Source: Neelides folsomi
Lineage: Eukaryota; Arthropoda; Collembola; Neelipleona; Neelidae
Reading direction: 5' to 3'
NCBI GenBank assembly: GCA_034687125.1
Contig: JAQGBZ010000001.1
Coordinates: 310,001-374,000 of the forward strand
DNA: 64,000 nt
Shown here: positions 13,551-28,400 of the stretch, in pieces
Layout of the letters: the number at the start of each line of letters is the position of its first letter
Position numbering within the stretch: position 1 is the first letter of the stretch
Notes under the pieces: generated by a model
The model's database searches: none
Told to the model about the DNA's origin: nothing
Seen by the model: the letters and a program-made list of their open reading frames with translations, nothing else
Position numbers and translations under genes: made by a program

Positions 13551-16229
13551 TGCTTAGCATGGCTATGATCCCACTATTTAATTATTTTTAAAATGAACTA
13601 ATTTACCATGTTACATCGATTTTGATATAATTAAAATCTTTATTGTCTTCATGTTAGGTATTGGTAAAAACTTGTATAAGAAAATAATTAAGATTTTTTA
13701 GCAATTATTGTGTTATGCATTTATTATAATTTAATAAACCATAAAGCTTTCTTAAGTATAATTTAAGACCATTTTTACTTGCAATTAAGTGGAAGTTGAC
13801 ACAAGTGTTTATGTTCTAAAAGTGTGTCTTATTTTCTTTAGATCGTTTCACATATTTCAAAATTGTTGATTTATAGGAAGTGTGAGAAAAAAGGAGTTTC
13901 TGCGCAAAGTTTTAATAAAGACCCTTGGGGAAATTGCCAACTCAAACTCAACTCCGGAGATGAGGAACACGAGGGATAGAAAAATGGAATATGGCCATTA
14001 AAACATTTTATATATAAGAGAAGAGTTTATTGTGGAGAAAAGAGCCCAGTAAAATCTCTCAGCTTGACACAAAACATAAAGATAGAGTGTAAAATTTTAT
14101 CACCATTGTCATTGCATTTATTAACTCATATAAACAAGTTAGTCTTTACTTTGTTACCAACAAGGGTTAGATAACGTAATAAATATTTCTCAAAAGCAAG
14201 CGCTAATGACACTTCACGGGCAAATATTTTATGGATCGGTTAAAGAAGGATAAAAAGATGATACGGGCATTTGGGGGAATGAAGACGGGTAGGAGGTTTT
14301 CATGTCAAAAGAAGGGAAGGATAAAAGAATAAGAAGGAAAAGTAGCTCATAAAGGCTACCATTAAAAGGGCTCACAATTACTCTTTTATTATCACTCTCT
14401 CATCCTAATCTTAAGATCTTCATTCAGATTCCTCTTTTCATGATTTCAATATCCAACTCAATTCATTGCCATTTTATTCACATGAACAAACTTTTGGGTA
14501 TAATTGAACAGTAGCATCAATGCATTTAAATTACAACCTCCCCTTTCCTTTCCTATTCTGTCATGTTTTAAATTTGAATCTACATACTAGCAAGCTCCTT
14601 ATGTCCATCTCCTTATAAAACATGTCTAAAATAAAACAAACATAATATCAACATGAGTATGAATTCGAACACAACAAGGGTCTTCTTTTAGCTCTCAGCT
14701 TTCACCCACGTAGCAATATCTATATCTCCCACGTAGCAATTATTATAATAATAGCATCAAAATCCCCTTTTGCTTCAAATATGGTACACTTGTTTACAAT
14801 ATTAAATAGCTACCTTATTAACTAATTAGACCTAATGTTAATCTTTAAACAAATTCTATCATTTTTAAATGAGATGTCTTTGCTTTAAGCAACTTTCAAA
14901 ATTCAATATCAAATAAACAAGAAAATGAAGAGTTTTTAAAAATATTGCGATTTTGACTCATAAAGTGGAAACTCCGTATAAAACACGTAAAATAAGACAA
15001 CAAAGACAGTAGTTTTGTTACTTTTCGCATGGTTTGCTAAAATCGTATAAGTTTTAGCAAAGTAGTAAATATACGAAATAAATATTTTATTATCAAAAAT
15101 CTTGGCGCATCATCTTTTTACAAATTACCTCACGCACAATAAAGTTTAGACTATAAAAACACTTTGACTCATAGTGTACTTTTATAGGATTCACTCTCGT
15201 TTCCATTCAGTCATTGAGTGAAAAAGTGACCTAGGATAGTTGAAATATTTTACCGTAGGCTTCATCCTCACATCGAACCATTACAATTCTATTGGTCATA
15301 ATTTCTTTTATTTTCCCTATCGTAAGTCAAGGGTAGGGGATTAGGAAAATGATAAAAGGGAAAGAAAGGAGAGGAAACGTTATCTTTGCTCCTAAGGACT
15401 TCTTGCATACTTTGTTATACATGGTTATAATCTTATAATACTCGCTGGCTAACTGAGTTTTACGAGCCGGGCTTCGTCAACAAATAATACCGACAATTGC
15501 CATTCCTTGTGCCATTTCCCATATCACAAATTCCTTTTGCTGACTTTTTTTTCATTCGACTTTTCCTCCCATCAAAGTTTGAAAGCTTTTCCCCCTCTTT
15601 AGCTCCTATTCCGACCATCTATATTTAATCTTTCTCCCTTTGTCTCTCCGCTAAACCCCTAGTGTTTTCTCTTGACTGTCAGGACAATCAGCAACTCTTC
15701 TTTCCAAAGACACTTAGAGTGAAATAATAACTCTTTGGACTCAAACGTTTCTACCCAATCCGCATCATCTCTCTTTCCTCAGCCTAAATAATAAAATGGA
15801 CAAGGAGCAAAAACAGGATCGTGGAAAAGCATTCCAAAGTTGAAACTGAATTGTTCAGATTTTATGCGTACTTTTTATTATAGGGACCACTTTGGAAATT
15901 TGTTCTTTAGTGTTGGAAGGAATCTTTGTAGATCTATATTTTAATGCATAGAGTATTAGAATAACTAGGAACATAACTAAATGCAAACTCTTTTAAAAAG
16001 TTTAGTCAAACAAATTGCTCCTTAGACTTCTTGTTTGCCCTTTCCCGACACTGCATAATTATTCATTATTCCGTATAATATAAACCCAATTGTTTTATTA
16101 TGTGTATAAAGCTAATTTTATGTATACTATTTTAAGTAGGTTGAGATTAAAGTATTCAAGCATACTCCATAGCAAATTCCCTCACTCCCTTTTACCTTAA
16201 TGATTCTGACCGACGACAATTGAGTTGGC
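13551..16229. other. Gene-poor stretch between B' and A'
   Basis: AT-rich from about 13560 to 13900 and from 14750 to 15150, with CT-rich blocks near 14380-14470 and 15530-15800. A 13-base direct repeat, CCCACGTAGCAAT, occurs at 14705-14717 and 14728-14740. No gene, RNA gene or mobile-element end recognised. Confidence 0.55.
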
Positions 16230-16434
16230 AGTAATAAAAATCCTATCAATCAAATGAAATACAAATACATAAAATGTATTGCAGATATTTATATATGAAT
16301 TCCAGATCTCGCCCAAGTTCAATGAGCATGAGCAAGTCCATGTGATGCCCACCATCGGAACTCCCTGTTAAGAGCCTCATTACTCACTCTCGTCTCTTTA
16401 ACACAAAATTGGTCCCAAACCTGAAATAATACCT
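16230..16434. repeat. Duplicated segment A' (copy 2 of A)
   Basis: Second copy of the segment at 1-175, same orientation. It is longer because of extra AT-rich bases near 16262-16300 and an extra GAGCAT near 16325. Sequence before (to 16229) and after (from about 16435) differs from the flanks of copy 1. In copy 1 A is followed at once by B; here A' is followed by unrelated AT-rich sequence. Confidence 0.8.
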
Positions 16435-19400
16435 CAACATATGGTACTTTACATACTTAATATGTATCTAGATAATTGCAATTGCTCATATAAAATATAA
16501 CAAAATGAATAATATAAATTTATCCTCAAGTATTTATAATAAATACAATTTTATATGTTTTCCCCATTATCATCTATCTCAATTTTTCAATCTCATATTC
16601 ATATATCAGGGAAGAGAATGTAAAAGCGCAAGATGGAAATGGAGTCCCGGATGAAAGTATTTTTATTATCAAGATAAATAAAATGTGACGCTCATTTAAA
16701 TTGTCAACGGGAGTATAAAGTGAAGTATAAAGTGAGCTTGAGGCATAAGGAATGAAAGCTCGAAGCCCAGCCAACTCCAAGTGCTCGGTTACACAAAGAA
16801 CCGTGTACGAGCTTCCTATTTTGAAACCCATGTGAGGGAAGACGACGGGAATAAAAGATCTCAGATTTAGATAAACTTTCATTCAGGATGCCCTAGAGAG
16901 AAAAGAGAGACGTTAAATCCGACGTCTCCTTTACAGCTTGGGCATCCTCACGGAGTAAACATTTATTTCCTTCCCTTTATTCTCCTTAGGTCATAATAAG
17001 GGCGCCCTCCACGCGTTCATATCCAAAGATGACAGAGAAAAATGCAAGCAGAGTTCAAACCTTCTGTCCTCCTCATTTCAATCCCCGTCACTCGAATGCT
17101 TTTTCCCCTTTTCCGCTCTGGCTCAAATAAGAAAAAAAAATTTGCAACGGCCATTTCCAATTTTCCAAACCCATTTGTACTTGTGAGAGTGACTCTTGGT
17201 AAATTGCACTATTGAATCCTTATCGGCTCCCCATCAACTTCCTCTCCCCCGCCCTTGCAAATTAAAGAACATACAAATTGCCTGTTTCCAGGCCATAGTT
17301 TGTGTGACGCTGCGCTGTAAACCCCTAACCTTAGCCACCCTACCATCAACTCCTTTTTTCGTGTAATAAAAAACCTATGATTACTCCAAGTAACTCCATT
17401 CCCTCCGGACGGACCTTGCCCATATGGGATATACACATGATAAAAACGTGTCTTATTAAAAGCCTCTCCCTCCTTCTTTCAACAACGCGTGCCCTTTCCA
17501 CCATTGTGATTGAGAGGCGCGCTGGTTCTCCGTAAATTTTGCGAACCGGAACTTATTTCCATAAACAAAATTATAATGTACTCGGCTAATTATCCTTAGA
17601 AGTGAAAATACTGCACGGAGGATGACTAATGCAACCAATAAAACCGAACGAGTGCATAAAATTAAACTATGATGCTTCCATTTCCCTCACTCCCCCCCCC
17701 CCATTCTCTCCTCAACTCCTCAACGAATGAGGAGAAATAGAGAAGAGGAGGAAAAGTAATTTCCAGTTAAGTATACTTATACCACGCCTTAAAATAAATT
17801 TCCCCAGCCACAAGTATGAGCATAGAATAAAAAAACTCCTTGCATTTGAACCAGTCACCACCAGTCTGCTCGCCAAAAGTCATAAAATTCTTTTAGGGCG
17901 TCGACAAGTCTCAATGACTTGAAATGCATTGCAAGTAAAGTGGAAGTCCATGTGCAAATTTTCTGCACACCCGTCCCCCGGTTCTTATCCGTAAAGGGCC
18001 AGAGTGCAGTCATTTCAACATTTCGCGAGACAATGTGCCGATTGCATGTTGATATTCACTCACACTGTTTTTCCCTCGCTCCCACCTCTGAATTCTTCAC
18101 TCACTCAGGGAGCCATTCGGACTTTTATGGCACTTTCATCCGACCAAATGTAGGAATCATTAGACTACATCCTAATGAACCTTGCATGCAATGCGGGGCC
18201 CATACTATCTAATCCTTATAAGCTTCAGTTCTGTCCTTTTAATCATAACTTATCATTAGTTAACTGTACATGTAAGAAACACTTTTTAAACTCCCCACAT
18301 CCCACATCCAAAATTCCACCATTCTCAACTAATTTGTCATGAAAGTTTGTCCTATACTATCCCTATATTTGACACTTTTCTCAATATTGCTTAATATTAC
18401 CAAACTTTTGAAAGATAATTAGTCCCCAGTCGCAATTATATATATTCACAATTTAAAATGAATTTGGTTAATAAATTGCGTTTCCAAATTGGCAATTTTA
18501 AATAGAGCACAGCGTGTAGATTAAAAGGAATCAACCTATTATTAATTTGACCCAAAATCCAATTTCTTGTTAAACAGTTAAACTACTTTCCTAGCCAGTC
18601 TTATTGAGATAAATATCCCATTTATAAAAAGTAAAAAAAGGCTTATTGATTCTAAGACCCAAGATAGTGAGCATGTTGAATGGAAATGAAAGTCCTGAGA
18701 CATTACTAAAAGAATCTTTGTAAGTAAACCGAAAGGAAATTGAAAAGACATATCAAAGATAATAAAATCTCCCAGACTGTATTCAGTTCCTTTAATTTCC
18801 GCTCATTCGAAATTATTGACCTTCAATTTCATTTCTTTGCAAAATTACTTTTCATTCCTTTTCCAAATGTCTTTGAGGAAGAGAACGAAACTTATTCCTT
18901 TCAATCTGACTAAACGCGTCATTTCACAAACCTCAGCTATCCTTTTCTATCCTGTAATAAAACTTTGAAAAATAACTTTTCATACAAATGTACTAATATT
19001 ACATCTCATCGATCCACCTTTTCTCCGCTCGCCAGAAAACATTTTATTTCATTTTCAAACTTTTACAAAATAAGGCCAAACAACTTTTGTCATAAAAATG
19101 AGGAGTTCAAATGTTCAAATTGTGAATTTGCTTTCGGTAAATACAAAGTCAAATAAATGAATTTGGACAATGTAAAATAAAGAAACACAATTGAGAGACT
19201 TGAATAAATTATTTTCCATTCCCTCTCTCACAGTGGGAGCCAGCGTAATATGAATCTTTAATGAATATCCTTAAGGGATTTGGAAGGCAAATCCACATTG
19301 ACTATAAATCTACTTTGTGATTTAATGTCCCTGTAAAAAACTACTTCACAAGGCTTGGGCCATTCTTCCCCAAAAATCCAAAACTCTGACATTAAATACC

Positions 19401-22400
19401 TTTAACTATTTATTACACCCATTGTATTTAAGCATTTATTTGATAGAATGTAAACATTTTAACCAAACTCCAAGCAATTTTAGGTAAATAGAAGTGGAAT
19501 TTTAAATCTTCCTAAATGGCATTTTAACCTTCTATAATTAATTGGTTTAGGGAGAGATAAATAGGAAATAGTTGTGAGCCTCCGTCGTTAAAGAGAGAAC
19601 AATGAAATTAAAAGCCCGAAGTCCCTGTACTTAACTTCCATTTATGCACCATAAACATCAACTACGTGGAATGGAATTAAACTCAAAGTTAGTCATTTCC
19701 GTTCACATTATTGTGCAAAGGGAAACAACGAGGGTGTGCTATTAGAATAAACAAATACATACATGAAGATTAAATAGACAGACAAGGATCCTTTGAAAAC
19801 ACCTCACATCCACACTACTCAAAGGTCGCCTTCTGCCACGCTAAGCCCCTATCACTTCTCCGTATTAACGAGTTAATTTAAACATAATAAAAAGGAAGAT
19901 TGGAGTTAAAAATGAATTAAAATAGAGGATGAATCTCATACAAATTAGAACACATCATTCAACATAAATAATATATAAGATGTTAATGTCATTCATAAAA
20001 ACAACCATTTAGTAGTATTAGTAGGTAGACAGAATTAATTAATATACTGAATCTTTGTATCTAATTGTGCATACATAAATATGTATAATATTTCATTTAG
20101 TAAAATGAAATCGGAACGAATGTATTCAAACTCCAAACAAAGGCCAAATTCACCAAGTGGAAAATAATTCGCAATGTATCTGGCGAAATGGAATAGCACT
20201 TGAAATTAGTAAAATAAATACAATGCATAAAAGATAAAACCAACAATGAATTTATGAAATTGTGAATCTGTGATAGCCAACGAAGGATAAAACACATATT
20301 GCAAACAATGATGTAATACATAAGAACTAACCAAAATACTTCTTAAAGTTAGATAAATAGATATATTTAAGTATGATCCGAAAAGCTTTAGATCATACAA
20401 AAGGGAGATAATATGAGAGTATTGGATTTAATTTGATAAGGACATTGCAAATTGCATAGTGCCTATTCTTCCATCTCTCCAAATCTTTGGTTGTGTACTT
20501 ATGCATTTCACGCCATCACGTGAATCCTCCACCCTGAACCCATCTGGCCAAAATGCAAATTTCCAAAGGAGCAACACACTTGATAATAAATTTATTAGAA
20601 TCGACAAAGAAACATACATAATTTGTGCTAATGACCCTCGCCGCTAAGCCTCTATCTCTCCCAGTCCCATGCATCATCCCAAAGCTCTATCCCGACGGCT
20701 CATCCCAATACCTCAACCCATGTTTCATCCAGGGTGTGTGGCGAGGACGAGAGAGATAATTTCCGAACCATTTGGCAAACTAATAATATTCATCATCACA
20801 TCCCTCCTGACATTTCTTTATTATTCAATCTCTTCTCATTAAGGAACGTAAGAGCAAGTTAAGAGAGGAATCTCTTCATACATTCTGAAGAGAGAGGCGC
20901 GCCACACACGAGAACTAATAAATACCTCGCTTCATGAAACAATTCCTTTGGATCCTTCAGCCTGACCTCCACGACTTGCTAATAAACCGAAAGACGATCC
21001 TCAAATGTGCAGTTAACTTCTTCCTCTCCAAGACTCACCAAGCGCCCCATAAAGAATGGGTAAGTGAGAAGGAGAAAGAATGTTAACCAGTCAAAGGAGG
21101 AAACAATGTACAGACTTGAGAATAAGAATGTGAATGTGTGCGGAAAGTAACGACCAAACCCTTGTTCATTTTTCATTTTACACTCGGAAACGACATGAGC
21201 TCGGAACTCAAGTTCAAATTAACACAAAGAAAAAATAATGAGTGAGCGAAGAAGGTAAATTCATTCATTCGCATCCGATTTCACTCATTCTACCAATATG
21301 CATAGGCTTCTCTTAATGAATATGTATAGGCTTAATTTGACATTTTTTGGAGCCAAGCATAGAACATCGAGTTAAATGAAGATTTTTTAACACGGCTTTG
21401 TCATGCGAGTAATAGACAAATTGTTAGTAAATGTCGCTTAATTGGGAAACCTTTTATGACTCGCCACACCCTTTCCTCATATTTCTTTTTCTCACTTAAG
21501 ATCTTGTTTTCTAATGAGAGCCAAAGTGGGAACGGATTTCCAATGGCGGTTTCCAACATCTGCAAATGACTTGTGATTTTCATAATAATACCGAACCAAC
21601 AATCAAAATTGACATTTAAACATTCCCTCCATGTAACTACAATACAATACAACAGTATTAAAATTAACTACACTAAAACTATAGATTGCCATCCTATGTC
21701 CGGGAATGATACATGGTTTTAAATGCTTATTCTAATCATAATAAATTTAACCCCTTTGGTCGGTCTCCCATCCTTTGTTGTCCCCTTTTGGGTAAATGAC
21801 GAGGAAGGCTGGGGCCAATTTGGAGGAGTGAAGCCATGAGGAAAGTCGTGACTCAATTAATTAGAAGCCCAAAATGACGAACCGCATGTGATCGTCTTGT
21901 AATTCATTTAGTCCCAAGTATAAGAGGGACTCATTCAATTTACAGCGCAATGCGGTCACAATTACAATACGTATCATCCGCAGAAAAATGAACCTGCACG
22001 AGGAAAATATTCACCAATTTGCATGCCCATTTACTTCCCTGAATATTCTTAAGAAATTCATCCCACAAAGGAACTTCTGGAAGACGTCTGACATCGCCAG
22101 ATACATACGTGAGCCGAGTGTAAGAGCAAAGTGAAAGGGAATTAATTTCTCAAAAGGTATATCTAGTAATAGACACGAGGAAGAAAGAGCCGAGGGAATA
22201 TTTAATAAATTCACCTACCAAGGGAAACTTCCGGTGGCAGGAAGTTGGGTTCAACTCCAACCGACTCGTTTTTCACTTCATGTGCTTTATTAAAATCCTA
22301 TAATTTCCCTTACATTTATTAGATAACTTTCATCTTACATAATAACTACATTTGAACTAATATGATAAGATATGAGTCAAGGGTAGAACATTATATAAGA

Positions 22401-25400
22401 AATTAAGTATATTATGTAACTTTTGTTTATCTTGATAGGAATGCCTCCAAGAATATTTTACGATGTCACTCCCTCGTCCATAATGGTTTAAATGGAAAGA
22501 GATGGTAGGTATACATATTTTAGTAATTTGCTATATATTGAATAGGACAACCAATAAAAGTTTATGCATTTAATTGCATTGAAAATAAATATTGCATTTC
22601 ATTCAATAAAATAACAATGAGAATGTTCAACCTGCAAACCTTCGAGTTTCTCCTTATCTAGAGATTTAAATCGGGCTGAATTTAATAATCAAACTACACA
22701 GGTACTTTATTGATGAAGGTTTTATTTATGATTGCGGTAAATGCATTTTCCATTTCAAGAACCCTAAAATGTTTACGATGGATTGACCGGATTGTATTTA
22801 TCAGTTTTCGGTTCAGTATCAAAATCATTGATGGCTATGACGTGAATAATAAATTGATTAAAACAATAACCATGTTCATAATAAAAACAAAAAGAAACCT
22901 ACAAAAGTCTGGGTATGTAAACTATGCAGACAATCAATTGGAATTGTACTTTATTCTTCAGTACAAAAATTGCATCAATTTTTAATCCATTTATTATATT
23001 GAAATTGTTCCATATTGATTAAATCTCTTAATAAAGGCCTAATAAACCTTTCCAGAAAGGCCTGTTCAAACCCTTTCAACTCACTAAAATAATTGGCTCA
23101 CTTTGCCATTCATTTACTACCAGGAAATTTCCCCGCTTCGAAAAAGTTCTCCAAGTTCCAAAACAAAACATGGAGCTAAATAACAAAGGACATAAAAAAT
23201 ACCAAAATATTCAAAACTTAATTAACTCTCCAAAAAATGTCTAATCATTCCAATGAGTTCGGTTTGTGGAAATGAGTTTGGGAGAACCATAGGCTCATAT
23301 CAAATTTGCATTAATTATTTGGATCATAATCGGATTTCACGGGTACAAATACAGAATTTGAAAATAGAATTGAACACGCTGTGCAAAGGAATACAGATGA
23401 GCCGTTTCCACCCGACCTATCTCGTACATCCATGCATAGCAAAGGGCTTTGATCAAATAAATTTCTCAGCTCAATAAAGGAGCTTTCTCCCTTGAGCGTT
23501 TTCTTTCTTCTCGGGGAGAGCGAGGGGAGATGAGGCGAACATGGGGCGAGTATATTTCCCAATACCCTCACCACTTTTAATGGGGAAAAGGAAAGAGACG
23601 CCGCGGAGTCTTTTGCTAGATAAAGCTCAAATTTTCATTCCTCTGTTCCTTCAATGCCCTTTCCCTAACCTTTCTCTCCGCTCCATCCACCTCATATCTA
23701 CAGATACTTCTTTTAGGAAGAAAAAAATGGGCGAGCGGATCAGACGAAGAAGCCTCCACATATCAATTCAAACTTCGTAGAATTAGCATGCTCAACTGCC
23801 TAACTAACTAAGCCCATCAGCCGTTGAAAGCTTTTTATTTCCCCCATCGATCCCTTTTTATGGAGAGTTAAAGGACCATTATGAGCCTTCGACCAACTTC
23901 CTTATTGAACTAAAAGGGTAAAAACCTTCATTACAACCCTTCATCATATTTACTGAAATTCGATAAATAAATCGTTTTTCCCTCAACTTTCAAACTCAAA
24001 ACACTAAAATCTAATAACTTGGCTAATATTTTCATTGTAATTTAGAAACATTAAAGTAAGAATTGCAAATATTTAAATTATATTATATAAATGTAAAATT
24101 CCTAAAATATATTCAAGAAATTCTGGTTTATTCAGCGTTAAAATAGAAATTGAAAATAAATCAATAAATGTATAAAAAATCGGCAGACATAGCGAAAACA
24201 AGTTTTCAACTTCTCCTAAAAGCATTAAAACGTTTTACCAATACATTTCCCACACTATCCATTTCTTAAACATCGTGAGAAAAAATACAACGATAGGTTA
24301 CATTGTGCCTAAAATCAATTACTAGGAAATTACTTGAAAGACAATCTAGTTAAAAAGATAAAAGAGCCTGTTAAGTTTTCAAAACAATGTAAATGCTAAT
24401 TAAAATTCGTATTCAAAGTTTCAGGGCGAGGAAAATTGATTTACCAAAGCCGGAGATGACCAATGAGCCGAGGTGTAGGTATATTAAACTTGATATATTA
24501 AACTCGTGCGGTTTCCTCCGAGATTGATATATTGTTTGTAGGCGGCGGCGGAGGGCCGGATAAATTGGTTATTCAGAGGGACAGCTTCAAATAGAGACCC
24601 TCACCCAAAACCGGAATTTACGAGGTAGACCACCTCATTTATTCACCAAGGAAGAATGGGAGAATGAGACACGGTGGAAAGCCTAACAATCTCCGAGTGT
24701 GTACCAATCCAACATGATCATGATGATAGAAATCGGCTCCTAATCTCCCTTCACATCAAGCCCTCTTTCTTTATGATCTCCCGGTGGCCGTGGAGCACAC
24801 AATTGAACTCGAATATTGAGATGTCGAAAAAGTGAAGAGGAAAATTCTAGAACTCGGAATGCCCGTTATGCCAAAGGAAGAATTTCGGGCTTAGTTCCTC
24901 AACCCTATTGAGATCCCATACACTCCCGGTCGAGATCCAGGGAGATTCTTCACACTTCCCCTATTAGTATTAGGATGAAGGATATATCCACACACGATCC
25001 GCAGCTTCCTTCCTCCCTTTAATACCAGACCTCACAACTATTATTACATAGTTCTCTCCAAGCTCACATTTAAGTCTTTGAATAGGAGAAATAGAAGAAA
25101 ATGATAAAACTTCCGTCCTTATGAGCCCCTCAATTCACTCCGGAAATTCCTCTTACGAATTCCAACACGATGAGTCTCTTCACTTAAATGACACACAATT
25201 GAGAAGAAATAGTTCATTACATTCATTGAACTTAAAGAGAGAACGGGGGGAAGGGATGATTTGTGCACAAGTAGTATATGGACATTCAGCTTCAAAACCT
25301 CCATTTCCCTCGCCCTCTTCGGATTCCTTATCCATTATCCGCCAAAACTAATATTTGGGAAAGCATTTATATGTTACAATGAATCCATTTCGACCTTAAT

Positions 25401-28400
25401 GTCATGCTAAATCATCTCCTCCTGCCGCTTCTCATATGATTACGCCAAGGTTCCGATCATCATCCAGGCTTGGAGAGATATATCACCATACTTTGATCCA
25501 AGGGAATTTATTTGAAAAAAGAGTTTATATTCTCGCCTCACGAAACTACAAAACTTTCCGAGCTTCCGAAATTCCTCTGGTTCGTTTTATCACCAAACTT
25601 TTATTTTTGTTCGGCAAATATAACAATTCCGGCCCGCCTAACCGTTTCGTTCTACTTTTCAAATTAATTATCCACTCGTGCCCATTCTCCTTTGGACGCC
25701 ATCACAAATAAAAATCTAAAGGTGAGAAAATGACAATCCCAAGCTCTCTTCGATTCCTTTCCTCATCTTTACACACTCCGAATCCTTTCTTTCGATTTTA
25801 TACATCAAACTTTTTGAAAACGTCAAGTTGTGAATGCATTTGAGCTTTTGAGCATACTAAAAAAATGGAATGAATATAAAGTTGAGAATAAAACTCAAAA
25901 TCTTTTTACTACTATTTTTTATATTAGAATTACTTTTTTGACAACTCCTTTTAGTCCCTGGTTTAAAAACCTTCCTTTTTAAACCTCTGCTCAAAAGCGC
26001 CTTAAAACGGGGAAATCAAAGCTTAAAAACTTTTTCCGATCCTCACATGTTCATCGAAACGAGCGGGCGTGAATGGATTCTTCACATTTGTAGGATAATC
26101 CGTGCCCTATTCTTTCGCTACACTCTCATGAAGAGACATTCCAATTGCCAACGTGGCATGGAGTGTAATATTTTTAGAAGCCGGCTAAAAATACGCGGTA
26201 GTTTTTTATTTCGTATTTCGCTTCTATTGCCATTGGCACATTCGGGATATTCACACTGCGAAATCTTCCTTTATCTTTCCCCTACAAAAGACGAGATTCA
26301 AACATCCCCGTCAAGTCATAAGATAAATATAAATAATGTAAGTAGTAAGAACAAATGCGTAAGAACATTTTACTTCCATGCCACCTTCCACCACGGTTGG
26401 AACGATACAAAATATTCAATCATGCTTTCTCTCTTCTCATCTTCTCCACACACTCTTCTTCCTTCCAGCTCAAACGAGAGTGAGGCGTAAAAAAGTAAAG
26501 TGCTTTTAGCTCCATGTAACCATAAGGTTGCAAACAGATGGGAAAATTATGATGCCCTCAGCCAAGACTGAGAGCGAATGAATTGAAAAGACGGACCGGG
26601 ACACCCGTGATTGAGACCAAATTAGCCCTATCAATGTAATGAGAGAGAAAGGAAAGAGGAGGAGTTGGGCTCATTGATTACAAATCACATTCTTTCATAT
26701 CGCCCACTCATCCCCATGAAAGGAGATGATGATAAACAAGAGGAAGAAGATACGATTGTTTAATCATAAGTATAGGGATGAAAGAGATGAGAGAGAGAAA
26801 AGGATCAAAACCCAATTCCCTCCTCATTCTCTACTTGAGTCGAATGAGAGATGATCAGATGAGGAGGAGGATAGGGGAAAAGAGATGGGCTCATCTCTTC
26901 TCAACTCCCGCCGGACCAAAGTCTAATCAGAGCTTGATACCTCACATTCATATTCCCTTTGGAAGTTCTCATCCGCTCCTATAGCCCTCCTGGAACAACT
27001 CCATTTGATGCATTGGGATCTCGAGCCCCATGGTTTTCCCTACCTAGTAGTTTCCCTTTTCCATAATCTTGGCACAGAATCTTGTTTCTCAATAACATCA
27101 TATCATTAAGAACCTTGTGGTCTTAAAAAAAGATAGCTAAAAAATTGTTTCATAATTCCAAATAGATAATTATAAATATAAAATAAATTGATAAATTACA
27201 ATCTTACCTTTTCATAACAAATATAAATCACCAATTACAATTTAATTGCATTTATAAATAAAAGTTAAATATAGCTAACTACTTGATTTAGAATGATACT
27301 TAATACATGAGCGAAAATGGTAAAATAATAATAATGAAATAAAAAACTATAAAAATGTTTTTTTTTGTATTTATAATAAATAATAAACAAAGGTTAAGAA
27401 AAGATTAACAAAAAGGATTTACAAAAGCTTAAACCAACGGGAATAAAACGAAAAACTTAATTTCATCCCAAAGTCGGTAGTCATTTTCCAAATGGGACGT
27501 AAACAATTAAAGATTTGAGTTTGAAGCCCTAAACCTTCTCCCATTAAAAGAGCAATTAAAACAACTGCCAAATACCTATTAAGTCCAGGCGGATCCAATA
27601 AATCCGAAAGCTAAGGGCTAGACTCGGTTCCTTATACATTCCACCGCCGATAACTTATATCCCATCTCAACTCATACCCACTCTTGGATAATGCAGATGC
27701 GATGAGTTTTTCTGCCCTGAAGGCAGTCGGAAATTAAATCAACAACTGTCTTTGTTCTCATCTGAAACTGAGTGCTTTGAGACTCAAAGCTTTTCTCCAC
27801 TCACACCAACTCCATTCCAAATTGAGAAAATATCAAAAGGCGGGGGAATATTTCCGAGAAGAAAATCTATAAAGAATCTCTGAGAAGGGGGCAATGAGGA
27901 AGGAGAGGAGGCTCTTACACATAAATTGCAACAAGACGCAAATACGCAAAATAGGCTCATTCTCCCAAATTTATGTGTCTGGCTTGGGTGCAAAGGGAGG
28001 ATGAAGGAAAACGAGATGAACGCCGGTAACCATGATGGAGGAGATGTTCTCGAATAAAGGAAACGAACCTCCTTCACCCATCCCTTCTAATAAACCAACA
28101 TCACAAAATATCCCTTTAATGGAAAATATGATAAAATGGTGTAATCTTCTTCATTTGTCATTTAATTCCTCAATGATTGGAACTCCTCGACTGACAACTC
28201 AAAGTAAAGTTTATGTATTGGATGCTTCACGTGAAAGACGACACTCAATAAATGCATTGAAATAAATAGGGAAACTTCCTCCCCTCCATATAATTCATTT
28301 ATGTGGGGGGTTAGATTTATGCGAGAACACGGGACGATCTAATTAACTTAGTAAAAGCTAATTTAAGGCCTTTCTAATAATTACGAATGACTTTAGGGAA

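Noticed and set aside
26047-26490. Longest open frame in the gene-poor tract (147 codons, plus)
   Set aside because: No domain, no splice context, and a length expected by chance in 51 kb read in six frames.
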